A DNA stretch of 64,000 nt, from assembly GCA_019787685.1 (NCBI GenBank), contig JAHNUO010000019.1, positions 310,001-374,000 of the forward strand, given 5' to 3'. Source of the DNA: Chiua virens. Lineage: Eukaryota; Basidiomycota; Agaricomycetes; Boletales; Boletaceae. Each line of letters opens with the position of its first letter. Within the stretch, counting starts at the first letter, position 1. Position numbers and translations under genes: made by a program. The notes under the pieces were generated by a model. That model made no database searches. It saw only the letters and a list, made by a program, of their open reading frames with translations, and was not told the DNA's origin. This document shows positions 61,601 to 64,000 of the stretch, in pieces.

Positions 61601-63189
61601 GGGTTGTCGTTTCAAGATCGTTACCACCGACTTCTCGAAGCTGCAGGTCTAGTGTCTGATGCAGCTGCCGTCGCTCTTGATGTTCACAAGCCTGAGATCG
61701 CAATTGAATGGCTTGAGCAATGTCGCTCTATCGTGTGGAGTCAGGTCTCGCAACTTCGCACTCCTGTGGATAACCTCCGTTCCGCACACCCAGCACTTGC
61801 TATCCAGTTTGAGCATGTATCACGTAAACTTGAACGCGCTAGGCGTTCGGCACAAGGACGAAATCCATGGTTTCACCAACCACTTGAATATGACGAATGG
61901 AACGCCTGGAAATGCAGGCCTATCAACACCACGAGCTCGGTCGTGCCCGCGAAAGACTTATTACCGAAATACGCGCTTTACCTAAGCTTCCAAAGGTTCC
62001 TTCTCCCAACGGAGATCGATCAATTATCTCGTTGGGTGCACGTCGGTCACGTCATTCTGCTTAATGCCAGCGAACGTCGATGCGATGCACTGGTTGTCGG
62101 ACCCTCAAAACAGGTCATCCACATCCCGCTTTCACAAACCAACTACAACGAAATCGTTGACATGCAGGGCCAGTTGAACAAGTTGTTGCTAAACAAAGGC
62201 CTGCGTGACGAGGCAGACACTGACAGAGGCGCAAGGCTTGTGCGTCTCGGAGTTGACGATGTGTTCAAATCCGTTCTATCCGACCTGTGGAACAAGGTCG
62301 TCAGTCCAATTCTCGATGCCCTCAGTCTGTCGGTATGTGTCTATACGTCAATCCCACATTTCCGTGCTGATTGACAGGACAATGTCAGACACCGCCTGCC
62401 AATTCAAAACGCTCTCGTATCTTCTGGTGCCCGATTGGACCATTTTCGTTCCTTCCTATTCACGCAGCAGGTATTTATGACACAGATAACCGTGGGCCTA
62501 AACTCTCGGAGTTCGCCGTTTCTTCCTACATCCCAACAATGAGTGCGCTCCGAGAGCAGCCCCAGCAAGATTCTCAGTCGAGTTCGAACAAGATTTGCAT
62601 GCTCGCCGTTCCTCAGCCAAGCACGGACGGAGCACTACCGCTGAATGGCGTGACAGAGGAAATGGGATTTATAAGGGAGCTGGCGTCTTCATCGCCCCTG
62701 GTGGACTTCCAAGAGGCAGATGGGAGTGTCGAGGACGCTTTGGCGAAGATGAAGGAATCCGACTGGGTGCACTTTTGTTGTCATGGCACGCAAGACCGTA
62801 CCAATCCCCTTGACAGTGGGTTCCTACTTGCTGACTGCAAACGCCTCAAACTCTCCGATGTCGCGCAGTTGTCGCGCCCTCGCAGGGGTCTTGCGTTCCT
62901 CTCTGCATGCCAGACTGCTGTAGGAGACGAGAAACTGTCGGATGAAGCGATCCATCTTGCAGCGGGAATGCTCCTTGCGGGGTACAGTGGGGTGATCGCA
63001 ACGATGTGGTCCATCATGGACAGAGACGCCCCGAAGGTCACGAGGAATGTTTACACGAGCTTGTTTGGGGACGGCAGGGTTCCGGACAATAGGCGAGCTG
63101 CAGAGGCCTTGCATGATGCGATCGGGCAACTTCGCGAGTCTGGTGCACCTTTTTTGTCTTGGGTCCCTTTCGTTCACTATGGATTATGA
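58697..63189 (+). CDS. C2-TPR (aromatic repeat)-CHAT protein, frameshifted
   Basis: Start MGQDYSRGLTSQLAS. Introns: 59056-59107, 59248-59298, 59394-59447, and one near 62332-62379. The N-terminal ~200 residues look like a C2 domain ('IPVGFYVSVKSEIGMYH', 'VVEWDDKILL'). Then come about twelve 45-residue TPR-like repeats of the kind 'SRYERFGDIVDLEKSISL' (59750-61320). A helical linker ('EIAIEWLEQCRSIVWSQ') and a CHAT domain follow, with 'HFCCHG' (His codon 62782-62784) and 'SACQTA' (Cys codon 62908-62910), the caspase-like catalytic pair. Single extra bases near 60860, 60955, 61064 and 61217 break the last four repeats, and the joins near 61500 and 62380 are also out of frame. Proteins of this layout are common in Cantharellales. 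A peptidase acting in defence or cell death is inference from CHAT proteins elsewhere. Confidence 0.85.
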
Positions 63190-64000
63190 AGTGCCATTCC
63201 GGAATGCTGGAGATGACCCATGTACATTTGGACTAGTAGTAGACTGTTATCCGCCATCCGACCTCGCCAACAGTATGGTGGCTGAGTCCAATTTCATGGC
63301 TTCAGATTTCAAGGCTGCGAGCTTCGGTAAAACGTTGGGAAGTAATGGTTGTTGTTGGATCATCACCGATTCCTCGATCGTGGCACACCTCCTGCTTACA
63401 TGTGCAAATGGTGTCATAATCGATTGGTCGTCGCACCAAACCTATCGTGACTAGTGCGAGGTGCTTGATATCGTATACATATCCATTGAATATCTTTATG
63501 AATCCGCATACGTCTCACGGTACAGCACTCACGATGGGCCATTTCATGGCTGTTAAGGTTCTGTCATGATCTGCGATCGGCCCGCTATACAAAGGTATCT
63601 GTGCTTTTATGCGTCAACTTGGTAGGGATATTTCATTATATGGCAATGTCCACACTCAACTCTAGCTGATTCGAGGTCTTTCTCAAGGGAACACAAGTGA
63701 ATTATAAACGCATAAGACAGAAGTGAAAAACAAGGACAGAAGAAGGGCAGACGAAATCGACGTCAAATATGAAAGGAACGAACGCACCGGTGACCTAATC
63801 AAATAGACCGTCAACTTCGTCGAACACGCCACAACCGCACCCTCAAACTTGCCGCGTACGCATCGCATGCCGTACGTTGGTGTAGATCGGGGAATGGTCG
63901 TAGTAAGGCCTGCCTAGGGAGTATCATGACAGACTCTTGAGCCACCAGCACGGTACCATCTCCAGATATCCTCGATATTCCTTGTCCTACCTCGATCACA
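63190..64000. other. CHAT gene 3' flank and possible partial minus-strand gene
   Basis: Nothing recognised up to about 63680. A minus-strand frame enters from the window edge and ends at 63811 ('VAQESVMILPRQALLRPFPD'). It could be the 3' end of a gene lying outside the window, but I recognise no family. Confidence 0.25.

Overview
This window looks like nuclear DNA of a filamentous basidiomycete (Agaricomycetes). The genes are cut by many short GT-AG introns of about 50-60 bp. The gene content is typical of that class: a Plavaka-type 'tnp2' transposase, a TPR/CHAT protein with 45-residue aromatic repeats, an NLR-like P-loop/TPR protein and an NFX1-type helicase. The mix resembles Cantharellales (Rhizoctonia/Ceratobasidium-like). 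That placement is an inference, not a demonstrated identity.

Layout. 1-2946: first copy (A) of a WD40-TPR gene family. 3292-7937: NFX1/ZNFX1-type RNA helicase with a long charged coiled coil and a C-terminal CaaX-like end. 8638-11833: NLR-like gene with a helical N-terminal domain, P-loop NTPase and TPR-like repeats. 12.7-24.3 kb: a degraded aldehyde dehydrogenase (ALDH) fragment, then a second ALDH gene split by an 8.1-kb CACTG-ended DNA transposon (15815-23929). The transposon has 12-bp perfect terminal inverted repeats and a GTAC target duplication, and carries a transposase and two cargo genes. 24600-29913: a 5.3-kb fold-back element with no recognisable protein, bounded by a 9-bp duplication, made of hairpin arrays around a 1-kb AT-rich palindrome. 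29.9-30.2 kb: remnant of an NRPS-like adenylating reductase. 30961-31986 (minus): nuclear-type PrxQ/Dot5 peroxiredoxin. 33.3-58.4 kb: an array of six more WD40-TPR genes, all on the minus strand (B-G). It includes one relict tail carrying a TA-flanked MITE, and an LRR protein gene (48153-51966) sits inside the array. 58697-63189: C2-TPR-CHAT protein.

How the genes may relate. The NLR-like protein, the C2-TPR-CHAT protein with an intact His/Cys pair, the ZNFX1-like helicase and a tandem, recombining WD40-TPR family are the kinds of proteins found in fungal self/non-self recognition and innate defence. No function is demonstrated. The WD40 copies are mosaics: flanks and central propeller blades follow different relationships, as expected from gene conversion between neighbours.

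Caveat. Many reading frames are broken by single-base insertions (about 15 placed by alignment to paralogues or conserved motifs) against very few deletions. This could be residual insertion-type sequencing error or genuine decay. Those genes are described as interrupted, not as proven pseudogenes. No tRNA, rRNA or CRISPR array was recognised.
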